64,000 bases of DNA from Sipunculus nudus (lineage: Eukaryota > Annelida > Sipuncula > Golfingiida > Sipunculidae): assembly GCA_026874595.1 (NCBI GenBank), contig CM049311.1, positions 57,806,453 through 57,870,452 of the forward strand. The letters run 5' to 3'. The position numbers and the translations under genes are program-made. The notes beneath the pieces were generated by a model. The model saw nothing but the letters and a program-made list of their open reading frames with translations, ran no database searches and was not told the DNA's origin. Positions 1 to 11,952 of this stretch are shown piece after piece. How positions within the stretch are numbered: the stretch's first letter is position 1; every line of letters starts with the position of its first letter.

Positions 1-2290
1 ATTTTGGCTACTGTTGGTCTCCTGTTATCCTCTCCAGTGAATAAATAATTTGTAAAAGTAGCATTTTAAAATATCATCTGATATTGTTTTTTTGTCCATC
101 TTTATACAATACATGATATACATATTTTATATTTATAGATCATCCTATTTTGTGTATATACTCATTATTCCACAGTTGTTGATTCAATATAGTGCCAGTG
201 TCATCTTGGTCTACAGTATTGACAGCAGACCATGACTGTAAGCATTGTTAAGAGTACCTGGATATCTTTACATTAATAACATTTGTTTCTATTTTAGCTG
301 ATAAATTAGCTAGACTACCAAATTTACATAAAAATTGATTCGGACAACAGTGCATTTTGCTTCCTTCGTGTTTTTAATCCTACCAATCCAAATAATCCTC
401 TGTGTTTTACTGTAGCGGCTATATCTGGCAAATCAATTCTTCCATTCTCGTTGGCGTTACGGAGGTTTCATATTTTATTTTTGGCTATCTTCCGTACCAT
501 ATGAAGCCAAAAACACAAATTTTCACTTAATTTACAAAGTTCGGAGGAGGTTCTGAACTATTTGAAACCCAAAGTACTTAAGAGATGCCCAGAGTTTTAA
601 CAACTGAATTTTTACCAAATATTGTCCATGCTCTCGTTTTCCATAAATTAAACTAACTACCAATTTATTGTGAATGTTTTCAAAACTTAGTGTGTCAGAA
701 AGTGTCTTATCATAGGTGAACCAGATTCCCAGAATTTTTACCGCTTTTTCCTGTAAATTTATCCATTTAATATCATCTTGTTCCGGGGTTTTGCTTTTGG
801 AGCAGCCGAGCCATGCAGCTTCACATTAACTTTTGTTTATTTCAAGAGATGAGATCAATGCAAAGTTTTTAAGTATTTGTCTTAATTCTATAAATTATTT
901 TAGATCATTTAAAAAGATTGTTGTGTTGCAAACAAACATACATTGTTTATCTCAACACTATGAATGTTAAACCTTTGATTTACTTCTAATACTTCAATAG
1001 ATAATATGAACAGGTATGGGGCTACGGGATCCTCTTGTCTAGTGCCTCTTGCTCACTAAAAATAACCAGCTGTATAACTATTATTAAGAACACAGCTCTC
1101 CAGGTTATTGTGCAATACGGTAATCCATCATTGAAAAATATTCCCGAATCAATTTTTTTAAGAGTAACTGACATGAAAACTTTATCTATATAGAATCAAA
1201 TGCAGCTGCATAGTCAACTGCAAAAGTGATAGCTTCATTCTTATCTTTTCTCTATAAGACAGTACCCTAATTTATCCTTGATAAGGCTACTGGTATCTGA
1301 AAGTCTTTTTCTTTTATCAAAAGCACCTTGGTCTTCATCTATAAGTAATCAATTGTTATTTGAACTTATTTTCCTTATTTAATCATTCAAATATTCCCAC
1401 CAGCCTTTTTTCATCCATAGTCTCTTGATCCTTTTCATGAAATTTCATTACACTGTCTTTTATAAGCTTCTTATAATCCTTATCATTTAACAAAGAGTTA
1501 TTGAATTTCCAGTACGATGGGCCGCATTTAGCACAGACCTTACAGTATACCCTACAGTAACTGCGGAATGGTCAGCATATATGGCTGGTAATACTTACAT
1601 ATTTAATGCGAGGCTTTAAATCATTTGACATCAAAATCATATCCAGTCTGCGTTGCACAGAGGCGTTTTGACCTCCAATTATATTAACAGGCATTCGGGT
1701 TTCTTATTCTCTATATATTAATTAAATCTATCTCATACATGATTTAACATTTTTTTCGATATTTTTAATCTTGATTTCCCAATTACTCTCCACCTGCTAC
1801 AGGCAGTTACAAATGAAGCATCAGACTTTACATAAGTTTCAATTTCACATGATTAACATAAATTAAGAAGCCTATTTCCTTAAAAATGTAATCTAACCGT
1901 CTAGCAGCTAGCGGGTTCCTTCTGAACCATGTAAATTCCTTTTGATCCTTACTTATATATCTATAAATATCATCTAATGCACAGGAATTAATACAGTTTT
2001 TAAACGATTTAATCACCTTTTCTTTACATTTCCCTCCATATATATTCACTTATTTGAATCTGCGCCATTCCTTCTACATGAAGTTTTTTTAGATATGCAT
2101 ATAATACTACTATTACAATAATACTACAATTATTAACAATGTTCCATCCCATTCTTTAGCCCATATCTTTGCATCTTCCCGTGTAACATAAGCCTCCTGT
2201 ATGAAAGAGATATCAATTTTCATTTTTTTTATCATTAACCATAAACCAGTCCGTTTCATCTTTTTGCGGAGTCCTCTAACGTTCAATGAT
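1..2290 (-). pseudogene. LINE ORF2 remnant (endonuclease and reverse transcriptase)
   Basis: The start reads SLNVRGLRKKMKRTGLW and shortly after DISFIQEAYVT, the N-terminus of the APE endonuclease. Residues KEFTWFRRNPLAARRLDYIF (1840-1930) are the conserved C-terminal endonuclease block. Below 1700 only fragments in alternating frames are readable, including a DHSAV-like and a YWKFNNSLLND-like block. Stops, and loss of a continuous reverse-transcriptase core, show this is inactive. Confidence 0.65.
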
Positions 2291-2309
2291 CCAACTTTCG
2301 TCAGACAAT

Positions 2310-3493
2310 ACGGGCAAATGGGTTTTGTTTATGTTTGACCAACCCTGGGGTTGAATTATCTTTGATAAGCCAGTTCGTGAGGGGACCTATATTGGACCTT
2401 TTGTCAAGCCTCACGCACCTGGTAGCGACTGTGCCAGTCGTTTGTCTCGCTGCATCATCACCTGTTGACAGACGGGCACTTTTCAAGGATTATCAGAGGC
2501 GACAGTGCTCCTTGGTAACACTGTCTTTTTTTTACTTGCTGCATCTTTTGCTCCCCGCTTCTCTTTTTTTCGCTTGGCTCTCAGTTATCACCCTACTGGC
2601 CATTTGTTTATCTGCCTTTACTTTAAGTTGCTACTGGATGGTCATCTGATTCTGCTGCAATCAGCAAGATATTGGACATGTCATCTTCACTGCCGGCCTC
2701 TGCGTCGGTGAAGGCGTCTTCATGATCGTCCTCTTCTTATGACTCAATAGATTGATCTCGCTGGATGGGACAGCTTCGAGCCAAATGGTCAATGCACGTA
2801 TAACTATTTTTCTTTTCCTGGTCCATCCTTCGTCGACCAGCCTTAATATCACAGTCTGCTACAGTATGGTCCAGGCTTCTGCAGTGACAGCAGTTCACAG
2901 GCTGGTTGTCATGATAAACCACTATATTTGCTTGAAGGAGTTTTGGATTGGCGGCCCCAAGGGTGGACCATCAAAAATTGTGTATATCTAGGTAAAGCTT
3001 GTTTTATTTCTGTGGCATAGCAGAATCTCTTTCCAGAATATAAATAAGAAAATTTTGATTCTTTTAGTCCTTTCTTTGCCATTGCGGGTTGTACAGGTGT
3101 ATCTCTTACCATGTACATATCAAGCCATAGTCAACTTCATCATCACTCACATGCATTGAATGCCATGGATTAACACCAGCACAGTTTTCCGAGTCCATCC
3201 TGTTTCATGGAACTCTGTCATTTGAAAAAGTTTTTTTCAATTTCCAATACCCCTGCACTCACTGCCAATAATATTAAAGCTTCTTTCAGAACGTACTCAA
3301 TCCAAGCCTGTTTGAGATACTGTGCTCCTATTATTTCCCCAGGGTCAATAGCACTGTCGCCATGCTCGCGGACAATGGCACTGTAAAAGGCTGACGCCAC
3401 TTGTATTTCGGATTGCATTGGCGTTCCTCCTGCGTCAATCCTCTACCACAGTTTAGGAATACGTAATGCGGTTTGTACTTGCTTACGATCCAT
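2310..3493 (-). pseudogene. LINE ORF1 remnant with CCHC zinc knuckles
   Basis: The frame starts at an ATG at 3493 (MDRKQVQTALRIPKLW), meets an in-frame TAG at once, and continues as MQSEIQVASAFYSAIVREHG. Near 2880 it carries CCHCRSLDHTVADC, an exact CX2CX4HX4C knuckle, followed by a degenerate second one (CIDHLARSC). These are nucleic-acid-binding modules of Gag-like LINE ORF1 proteins. Several frame changes separate the pieces, so no functional protein is expected. Confidence 0.6.
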
Positions 3494-3559
3494 GACAGCT
3501 ACAAATCGTGCAACTGAACTCTGGGTTTACTTCCAATATTTCCCGCTTCAAAATTTAAA

Positions 3560-4160
3560 AAAAAAATCCTTTATCTAGCAACAACTCGGGTACCTCCTCG
3601 CAACCGAGGTCCAATACTATCAAGGCATTACGTCTGCGTTTTCTTTTTTTGTATTACAAAGTCCTGAAAATACAATGAAATACGCTGGAGAGGACCCAAA
3701 ACACACCTGTGTCTCCGACCACGGACGACCTTGACCAAAAAGTTCTCTTTGTACCTCGAAACAGCTTGCGAAGGACTGTCATCAGTTGCAAAGTCATTCA
3801 TCATGTCAAGAACCTGAGACAGCAACTAGTCGCCAGGTTCTGACTCCCTGTTAATAGTACTCTCCAGAATGAAACTTCTCAGGTTTGACATTCTGAGATG
3901 AGCGAACGCGGTGCGTGACCCAAAACAGCTGACCCATGGGTCATGACGCTCAGCCGACATACATGTTGACAATTTAACCTAGCACAGGCAACTAATGTAG
4001 ATGGCATTATCATTCATGCATATTAGCTTAAGTTCATCAAGATCCATAAACACACCAAATTTGATGACAATTCTTCCAGTCGTTCCTTAGGAAACTGGCC
4101 ATTTGTGTGTATATTGCATTATTTCATGGGTATTCAAACATGCAAAGTTTCTCGCAGGAA
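3560..4160. other. Non-coding, no gene recognised
   Basis: Unique-looking sequence between the LINE 5' end and a repeat block. It shares a short stretch (GGGTCATGACGCTCAGC near 3935) with positions 46248-46268, so part of it is dispersed repeat. No ORF with a recognisable product is seen. Confidence 0.5.
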
Positions 4161-4880
4161 TTAGGCACCAGTGACCTAATTTCAGGTTTCTGAGGAAAAC
4201 TTTTAAGGAACTCGCAAGAGATCAAGTGAGGAGGTTCTAGGCCCAGTGGTTATGATTTGTTCCCTGCTTTGGTATCAAATTTTCGATTATTCTGGGGGGG
4301 GTGCTTATAAACATAGTTTGGAGAATATGAAAAACAGAGGCCTTATTTCAGGTGTCGAAGGGAACTTTGCATGGACCTCCCAGCATGTCAAGGTAGAAGA
4401 TCCTAGATCAATTGGTTAAGATGTGTGGCCTTTTAACAGACGACCGCATCTTTAAAGGTCTTAAAAAAAGAGAAAAAAATCATGATCAAAGATCATGGTG
4501 ATCAATGCATTAATTGTTCAGATCCTTGAGCTTTTGTATCACATTTTCCATTATTAAGGTATCAAGGTAGAAGATTCTAGGTCCAGTGGTTACGAATTGT
4601 GCCCCGTTAACAGATGACCGCATCTTTAATGTCTCAAATATTGAGAAAAAATGCATAAAAAATTGAAAAATACAGGTGGCGCCTCCCGTCTGCAGAAACT
4701 GATGAAACACTCCATGATCAGTATATGCATGCAAAGAATCAGGGTGATCACTGAATTAGTTGTTCAGATACTTGAGCTTTTGTATCAAATTTTCCATTAT
4801 TTTCGAGGGTAATTCTGAACCCCATAGCTTGGAGGCTATTGGTAACAGAGACCTTATTTTAGGTTTCCCTCGGTGACAGT
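4160..4880 (-). repeat. Diverged tandem copies of the ERE-like repeat family
   Basis: Units read in inverse orientation to those at 19.3-20.5 kb: a block near 'GTGACCTAATTTCAGGTTTC' (about 4170), then 'GTAGAAGATTCTAGGTCCAG' style blocks at about 4390 and 4570. Two sub-units share 'TTGTTCAGATNCTTGAGCTTTTGTATCA' in diverged form near 4515 and 4760. No coding potential is seen. The GGTGGCGCC motif at about 4676 is another repeat signature that recurs at 12.85, 30.4-30.8 and 42.4-42.9 kb. Confidence 0.6.
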
Positions 4881-5021
4881 TTGTGCCCTGGTAACGGACA
4901 GACGCCCGGAGGCCGGACGGACGAGGGACAAAGAGTGATCGCGACAGCTCAGGTGATTTACAGCTGAGCTAAACAATGACACGCGTGACCAACCAGGAGG
5001 CGGGGCATGTCGAACAAATAA

Positions 5022-5154
5022 GTTATAGCCCAATGGAATGTATTGCAAGCCGTGAGGTTTTAGCTCAATTGGTCGCCTCTCCCACGGGTCGCGTGCCATT
5101 TGACATGAGCCTCGCAAACCTCACGGCTTGCATTACATTTCATTAGGCTATAAC
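5022..5154. repeat. 39-bp inverted repeat (hairpin, MITE-like)
   Basis: The arm at 5022-5060 (containing GCAAGCCGTGAGGTTT) is the near-exact reverse complement of 5116-5154 (AAACCTCACGGCTTGC), with a few mismatches. The loop is about 55 bp. It looks like a small fold-back element or a cruciform-forming site. No transposase is nearby. Confidence 0.75.
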
Positions 5155-5205
5155 CAATAACAATAATAATAATTATAATAATATATATATATAATTAATA
5201 TTTTT

Positions 5206-5878
5206 TTGTCTCGTGTCTTAAAGCCAATTCTTTCGCCTGGCCATTCCCTATATGAAGGCCATTCCTCCATTAATGTCACTTTATCACAATCCCAATTAGG
5301 GTAGCCTTAATACAGGAGTTCTACTGTATTAATATTTTGGCTTTAATAGTGAACATCTGCTTAGAGGGAGGAATGATTGAATTTTCTTCAAAATTTTTTA
5401 TTCACTGAACTTAAAATTTTTGTGAAACGCTAAATTTTACAGTACAATATGTTTTCATACTTGCTGAAATGTCTCAGGAACGGTTGTATTCATTCTCTTC
5501 AAATTCATAGATTGATCATGTGATTGCTTTGTGATTTTGTGGTGTATGTGGCACATATGTGATGATTTAGTATGACTGAAAACTAGGAGTGAGACTTGAT
5601 ACAAGTCTTTTGAACGAACAACCTGTGATAATTATTAAGATAGTGAAACAGAACAAAGCGAGCTAGAGAGTAGCATCAAAGATGAACACGAAGCACTGAA
5701 ATGGGCGCTTTTTCAGTGAAGAAGGGAATGAGTGTACCTACACCAATGCAGTAAACCTGGATCTAGCATATCAGCAAGAAATTGTGGATCGAAAGGTATG
5801 TAACGGACAGTCTTCCTTAATTACTTTTTTCAGAGAATGTAAACAATGAACATTATGTATATTAATATCTACAGCGTT

Positions 5879-5937
<59 letters not shown>

Positions 5938-6245
5938 TATATATATAACTGATACTTTAATTCTATTTGTATATATGTTATTGGCTGTAATAAATATATT
6001 TGAATTAATAGTTTGTCTCGTGTCTCAGAGCAAGTCCTTATCCCTGGTCATTTCCTATATTAAGCCTACATTAATGTCGCTTTATTAGTCCCAAGGGTGA
6101 CTTAATACAGGAGTTCTACTGTATATATATTTTATTGCTTTGATAGTTAAAAGCTGCTTAGAAGGAGAGGAATAAAATGAAAATGAGTTAAGCTGAATTG
6201 TCTTCAAAATGTCATTTATACTGAACTTCAATTTTTTGTTGAACA
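5206..6245 (+). repeat. Direct repeat pair, ~240 bp, spaced ~806 bp, with a (TA)n tract
   Basis: Copy one at about 5206-5450 and copy two at about 6012-6245 both begin TGTCTCGTGTCT, share ATTAATGTC and AATACAGGAGTTCTACTGTAT, and end in similar AT-rich sequence. Between them is a (TA)n microsatellite at 5884-5947 and unrecognised sequence. The spacing could mean two related short elements or the two ends of a decayed larger element. I found no proof of either. Confidence 0.6.
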
Positions 6246-7199
6246 CAATATACAAGAACTGAACCGGCGCCCGTGAAATTCGTACGGGTACCTTGCGCGT
6301 ACCGTGCGAATATAGCCAAAAATGCTGATTTTACTCAACGTACGGGCTCCGTAGGCTAAATGTGAAAGCGGCTTTATCTGTGGACTCCATATTATTATCA
6401 TTAGACCTTGCTACTTTGTGTGTTTCGTACCTCCGTTCTCGGCAGATCCTCCGTGCCTATGGGACCGGACTCTGCCATTGTCCAACCTTTCGGGCACACC
6501 CTTCCGCTGACGTGCAGTCCAATTGTTGCTTCTGACAGTGTGATGTCAGACACGATGACTTTCTGACGTCAGGCGGTTGGTATGGTTTTCCCTCGTGAAC
6601 CATCTGTCATACAACGAAACCGACACAAGAGGATGTGCCTAGATGCGTCATCGCCAACTTTCATGAACTCAGTCTTACCACCTCGCACATGTAGGTGAAC
6701 ATGCTAGGCTGCGCTAATCGGTTTGCCTTCGTAACTTCTTTAAGGTATGCAATCGTGCTATGACACTGAAAGAGAGATCGGCCAAAGCTAGCCGTTGTAA
6801 GTACAGGTTCCTGTCGTTTATCGGGCCATTTTTCGTCCGTCGGACAGGCCTCAAGTGGTCAGCAGACTTCTCCAACACGCTCACAGAGCCAATCTTTATC
6901 TCATACAGTCTCCCAGGACCAACAGGCGCCCTTTCATTCCGAATTCAACATGAATTCTCGAGGTCGTGGGGTGGAAACTTGGGTCCGGCTCAAGTCTTTT
7001 TTAGGCGGAGTGACAATAAGTCACACCCAACCCCTTTTTTCATACAATTAAATAATTATTACATAATATCTGTCACCATCACCCCGTCCGTCATTGCCCT
7101 GATTTGTAAAAACCCAGTCTGGTAAAGACAAGAAAAACTACTCCAGAATATGGGATTCGTACTATGCACGAAAAATGGGTCATATAAATTGTCAACAGT

Positions 7200-7880
7200 A
7201 TGTCTCAGGGGAACCGCTCTAATCTCTTCTTGTACAGAAAGCGAACGGTCAGTAGCGCCCAATCACACATCTGAAGACCTTTAACTGGTAGATGTTGACT
7301 CGTCCTTTCCGGATGCACAACATCCATTCGGTTCTAGAAACGGTCAGGAAAGGTGACCCTAGATCTGCGAGATGTTCTCTTTCACGTGCCGATATATCGG
7401 CCCGGCCATTCAACTTTCTCTCCGGTTCGCTTATCATGACAGGGTGTATCAGTTTCGTGCATTTCCCTTCGGCTGAACCAAGGTCCCTGGATATTTACGA
7501 GACTGATCGAAACGATAGCAGCGCACGTCCGGGCTCTGGGGATGTCGATCATTCCTTATTTGAATGACTAGCCCATTTACCACTGGTACAGCGACAACTT
7601 ACGATACGAGAAGTATCGGCTAACCCCCTCCCAGAATGCTGAAGTTTCTGGGCCTTGTTCTCGGGTTAGCACGTACAGGGGCACGTGTGTTTACCGTTAC
7701 ACAAGGCTGTGAAGACTGTTCGTCTCATTGCTCGGTCCCTTTATTTTAGGGCCATCTCTTCAACCAGAGCCTCAGATATTCAGGGCTATCTCACCCGCCA
7801 CCTGTATCCTTTACGTAAAATGAGCATCCGTCCAGTGGAAATGTTTTTGTTTCGACATAAGTTGCATATGTGGAAACGGA
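7200..7880 (+). pseudogene. DIRS-like retrotransposon reverse-transcriptase remnant
   Basis: Over three shifting frames one can read FRMHNIHSVLETVRKGD (about 7307-7360), then a D-x-x-FHVPI block (about 7370), LNQGPWIFTRLI (about 7472-7505), IIPYLND followed by a stop (about 7548), and LPLHKAVKTVRLIARSL (7690-7740). This order matches the DIRS-type RT palm (DAYFHVPI, FGLxxxPxxFT, YLDDWL) and the following RNase H region. Every block is separated by indels or stops and the catalytic aspartate pair reads ND. It is an old, dead copy. Sequence from 6280 to 7200 is GC-richer and may be its upstream part, but I could not recognise it. Confidence 0.6.
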
Positions 7881-7904
7881 TATGGGGGGGGGGGGGGGGG
7901 GGTA

Positions 7905-8240
7905 GTGCAGTGCTTAGTTCCTTGCTGGACAAATATTTGGTCCCTCCCTCTTCTTGCTGTTGGTTTCACTTGTTTTCTTATGAAATTATTCCGTTTAGTG
8001 AAAATCTGAGAGTGAAAGCTGTAACACGTCAATTTAAGACTACCAGCGTCCACCGCCGACACTCCATTACACTGTGCCGTGTACGAATTGGCTATCGTCC
8101 AGAAACCTGTGCGAGACATGCTTGTATACACGATGTTTCAATTTCAACAAACATTCAGGCGGATTTACCTATATGCGGAGTCCTCACATTATTTTACTTA
8201 ATTTTATTTCGCACGAAGTCTGAGTTCTTTTAAAGTACAC
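7905..8240 (+). pseudogene. Possible LINE C-terminal fragment
   Basis: The frame ending at 8233 contains HRRHSITLCRVRIGYRPETCARHA, which resembles the 'LCRLRIGHTxxTH' segment near the C-terminus of many LINE ORF2 proteins, followed by a possible P-x-C block. It begins directly after a 19-base G run (7885-7903) that separates it from the DIRS remnant. It could instead be chance similarity. Confidence 0.35.
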
Positions 8241-8690
8241 AAACATTTCGAAAGACTGCTCTTTTTTAAGTGAGTGTACCTGTAGATTATGAGGCATAAA
8301 AAATTACGAAAATATTTTCAACCTCATCAATCCTCAACATTTTAAGCATGGCAATGTTAAAGGTGTGTGAACCCCACTTGCTCCAGGGCCGTACGCTCAG
8401 GGGCAGAAAAGTAAAATGCTTAAATAATTGAAAATAAAAATACTCTTTCTCTCTCTCTCATATTCTGGGTGGGGGGGGGGAGTTGGGGCAAGGGTATTTT
8501 TTTTAGCCTTACTTCGATCTCTGTACAAAGGGGCATCAGAGATCGCAAGCAAAGCAAGGGCACCGCAAAGCGGAGCATCCCCTTGCATGGGAGCATAATG
8601 ATATGTAGTATATTACGCAAGTGTTAAAATGAGGTGGGGAGGTGTGTGAGCTTTAGCTTTGATGTCAAACTCAATAAGTTGTACGTGTAT
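8241..8690. other. Non-coding, low complexity
   Basis: Contains a (CT)n stretch (about 8445-8460), a G run (8471-8481) and otherwise unremarkable sequence. No gene seen. Confidence 0.5.
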
Positions 8691-10240
8691 CCGTGTGTGA
8701 GGCATATGTGCGAGATGAAAGGTTTTGGTCAAACGGTTTTGCTTGAAATGGGTCCACAAGCTTTTTAAGAAGTGGATGATGTGGCTGTGACCTTTGACCC
8801 CGTGACCTCAAAATAGATAGGTTTCTTCATCCATGGGTGGGTAAGCCATATGTGCAAGATGAAAGGTTTAGGTCAAACTGTTTTGCTTAAAATTGGTCCC
8901 CAAGCTTTTTCAGGAAGTGGGTGTTGTGGCCGTGACCTTTGACCCCGTGACCTAAAAATCGATAGGTTACTTCATCCATGGTTGGGTGAGCCATAAGTGC
9001 AAGATGAAAGTTTTAGATCAAACGGTTTTGCTTGAAATCGATCCACAAGCTTTTTCAAGAAGTGGGTGCTGTGGCCGTGACCTTTGACCCTGCGACCGCA
9101 AAATCGAGAGTTTTTTTTTTTTCATCCATGGGTAGGTGAGCCATATATCCAAGATGAAAGGTTTAGGTCAAATGCTTTTGCTTAAAATGGGTCCACAAGC
9201 TTTTTCAAGAAGTGGGTGCTGTGGCCGTGACCTTTGACCCTGTGACCACAAAATCGAGAGGTTTCTTCATCCATGGGTTGGTGAGCCATATGTCCAAGAT
9301 GAAAGGTTTAGGTAAAATGGTTTTGCAAAAAAAAGGGTCCACAAGCTTTTTCAGAAGTGGGTGCTGTGGCCGTGACCTTTGACCCCTTGACCTCAAAAAC
9401 AACAGGTTTCTTCATCAATGGGTGGGTAAACCATATGTGCGAGATGAAAGGTTTAGGTCAAACGGTTTGGCTTGAAATCGATCCACAAGCTTTTTCAAGA
9501 AGTTGGTGCTGTGGCCGTGATCTTTGACCCCGTGACCTCAAAATCAATAGGTTTCTTCATCAATGGGTGGGTAAGCCATATGTGCGAGATGAAATTTTTA
9601 GGTCAAACGGTTTGGCTTGAAATCGATCCACAAGCTTTTTTAAAGAAGTGGGTGCTGTGGCCGTGACCTTTGACCCCGTGACCTCAAAATCGACAGGTTC
9701 CTTCATCAATGGGTGGGTAAGCCATATGAGCAAGAAGAAAGGTTTCGGGCAAACAGTTTGGCTTAAAATGGGTCCACAAGCTTTTTCAAGAAGTGGGTGC
9801 TGTGGCCGTGACCTTTGGCCCTGTGACCCCAAAATCAATAGGTTTCTTCATCTATGGGTGGGTGAGCCATAAATGCGAGATGAAAGGTTTAGGACAAACA
9901 GTTTGGCTTGAAATCGATCAACAAGGTTTTCCAAGAAGTGGGCGCTGTGGCCATGACCTTTGACCCCGTGACCTCCAAAATCAATAGGTTTCTTCATCCA
10001 TGGGTGGGTAAGCCATATATGCGAGATGAAAGGTTTAGGTCAAACGGTTTTGCTTGAAATCGATCCACAAGCTTTTTCAAGAAGTTTGTGCTGTGGCCGT
10101 GACCTTTGACCCCGTGACCTCAAAATCAATAGGTTTCTTCATCCATGGGTGGGTAAGCCATATGTGCGAGATGAAAGGTTTTGGGCAAACGGTTTGGCTT
10201 GAAATTGATCCACAAAGCATTTTCGGACGGACAGACGGAC
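8690..10240 (+). repeat. ~145-bp satellite array with DR1-type half-sites
   Basis: About ten head-to-tail units. The marker TGACCTTTGACCC starts at 8788, 8933, 9078, 9228, 9373, 9528 (one mismatch), 9664, 9809 (one mismatch), 9954 and 10100, so the period is 136-155 and mostly 145 bp. Other shared blocks are CCACAAGCTTTTTCA, GGTTTCTTCATC and ATGGGTGGGTAAGCC. The array ends in GGACAGACGGACAGAC tracts and a CGCAACTCTGTTGCG palindrome at about 10283-10297. Related arrays are, from general knowledge, common in bivalve genomes. Confidence 0.9.
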
Positions 10241-10356
10241 AGACACACGGACGCACGAACAGAGGCGTTACTGTATCCCTTTCGCAACTCTGTTGCGAGG
10301 GGATAATAACAAGACCATGCAAATTTAACGATCTCCTTTGTGAACTTATACAATGG

Positions 10357-10520
10357 TGTATGTTATGGACATCTGAGACAATTGGAATTATTTAAATCCT
10401 TGAACGAACCATATCAACAGTATAGTAAAAAGTCCCATTGTATGTTATGGACATCTGAGACAATTGGAATTATTTAAATCCTTGAACTAACCATATCAAC
10501 AGTATAGTGAAAAGTCCGTC
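10357..10520 (+). repeat. Recent 82-bp tandem duplication
   Basis: 10357-10438 and 10439-10520 are almost identical (shared TGTATGTTATGGACATCTGA and CATATCAACAGTATAGT), differing at only a few bases. No coding content. Confidence 0.85.
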
Positions 10521-11940
10521 ATCTATTTCTGCCCGACGAAAAGTGTACCCGTTTGACCCAAGTGGATTTTCCAAACATCACCCTTAGAATTTCAAACCAA
10601 CTTTTATCTTGAAAATATCATTTTCTTTGTTAGACTTATTTTTATTCTTTAGACTATGTATCAATAATCAGGGTTACTTTAATTTCCAATCAGGGCCATC
10701 AGTCTCGAATTCGACCGCTTTTTCCCAATTGTCGCCCATAACCCTTCCAAACCACGATTGTAATTAGCATTATTAATTTCTGGGGAATCATCAAAGGGCG
10801 AAAATTAGACGTTTTTTTTAATTTTGTTTTTGTGAATTAGACCACGAACCTACAAACAGAATTGCTTTTCAAGTAACCCAATTTTTTGTCCATAAACATT
10901 TAGCACACACTGTTTTCACATACCTGGTAAGAAATGAATTTATGGTAATACATAAAATGAAATCCTTAAACATCTGAATTATAAAAAAAATTAACCATTG
11001 AATTGAATTGAATACTAACACAAATTAAGCTATAGTCACAGTTACTTAATCACTAACTATTGGCATATATGTGCCTAATGGCATATATTTCATAGAAATT
11101 ATATACATTTAAACAACTTGTATATACTTTACGGCAGACTAGAAATTTGCTGGTTGTGTATATGATATATAATAGGCATTTAACTAAGGTATAAGGCACG
11201 AGAGTAAACGATATGTTTACCAATTCTTTAACATTTCTTTCATTGATTACACGTGTAAAGATATTTTTGCGCGGTCTAAGGGTTTAAATGCAGGTGCGGC
11301 GCGTGCTTCCGTCTATTTGGTTACAACCGTATACAATTGCGTCTCTGGTTTGATTCAAAAGATGATATTGATCGTGTGCGTTCACACGATTGTGGAGTCC
11401 TTTTGATGCTATATGCATACCATAAAAAGTCATAAACATCAAAAACTGCACCAAGTATATGTGTAGCGAATGGTTTACGGGATGGTATAAGTCACTGACG
11501 TCTATTTACTGATCCAATTACCTATAGTCACGTGTTACTCCCATCCATGATGTTGACGTGTCTATAGTTCATTTTCATTCTTTAAGTCATTAGTCTTCAG
11601 TTAGCCTAGGTATATACTACTTCTGAGTGTAAATTTTGATGCTGTTCTATTGAATTTTACGCGTAAATCATTTTGTAACTGTATGTAACAATTAAGACGC
11701 CTTATCCATACTGGAACTCGGCGGGCGACATATACGTATATTAAATTATTTTACTTCGGAAACAAGTAAATTGTAAAAAAACATCGTAAAATGCTGTTTC
11801 GAGGTTTGTGTGAAAAAGTTTAGAAAGTGTCTTCTTGAGATTTCCGGTTTACTTAAGCGAGTAATTTTTCGTAGGAATATATTTACAACTTTTTAAGATT
11901 TATTTATAAAATAAGTTATGCTTACCCTTTTTTAATGCAG
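10521..11940. other. Intergenic and upstream region of the DUF268 gene
   Basis: AT-rich sequence without a recognisable gene. The acceptor-like TTTTTTAATGCAG ending at 11940, directly before the exon with the start codon, implies at least one untranslated exon somewhere in this stretch. I could not place it. Confidence 0.4.
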
Positions 11941-11952
11941 CTCATCGTGACC

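Larger units (their letters stand above)
1..3500 (-). mobile_element. Degenerate non-LTR retrotransposon (LINE)
   Basis: Reading the minus strand from about 3500 to 1 gives, in order, an ORF1-like region with zinc knuckles, an APE-type endonuclease start (SLNVRGLRKK near 2280, ADH-like and RRLDYIF motifs further on), a GPSYWKFNNSLL-type spacer near 1510, and a broken reverse-transcriptase and C-terminal region down to the window edge. Stops and frame changes occur throughout, so the copy is dead. The order is that of two-ORF LINEs. The clade is not certain: motifs fit a CR1/Jockey-like group but I cannot separate these. The element probably continues past position 1. Confidence 0.75.

Noticed and set aside
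5846-6088. 80-aa ORF with poly Ile-Tyr
   Set aside because: Translation of a (TA)n microsatellite; the same applies to ORFs at 22835-23332 (upstream part), 37087-37542 (3' part), 44464-44861, 50975-51217 and 56855-57637 (5' part).
5206-6245. LTR pair of a small retroelement
   Set aside because: The two ~240-bp copies are direct repeats, but nothing coding lies between them and similarity is diffuse at the edges.
6760-7125. 121-aa ORF
   Set aside because: No family motif, lies next to a decayed DIRS-like region and is probably part of that remnant or chance.
7685-8233. 182-aa ORF as a gene
   Set aside because: Joins a DIRS-like fragment to a LINE-like fragment across a poly-G run that encodes poly-Gly; not a real protein.
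8690-10240. CRISPR-like array
   Set aside because: Units are contiguous ~145-bp satellite repeats without unique spacers, in eukaryotic DNA.
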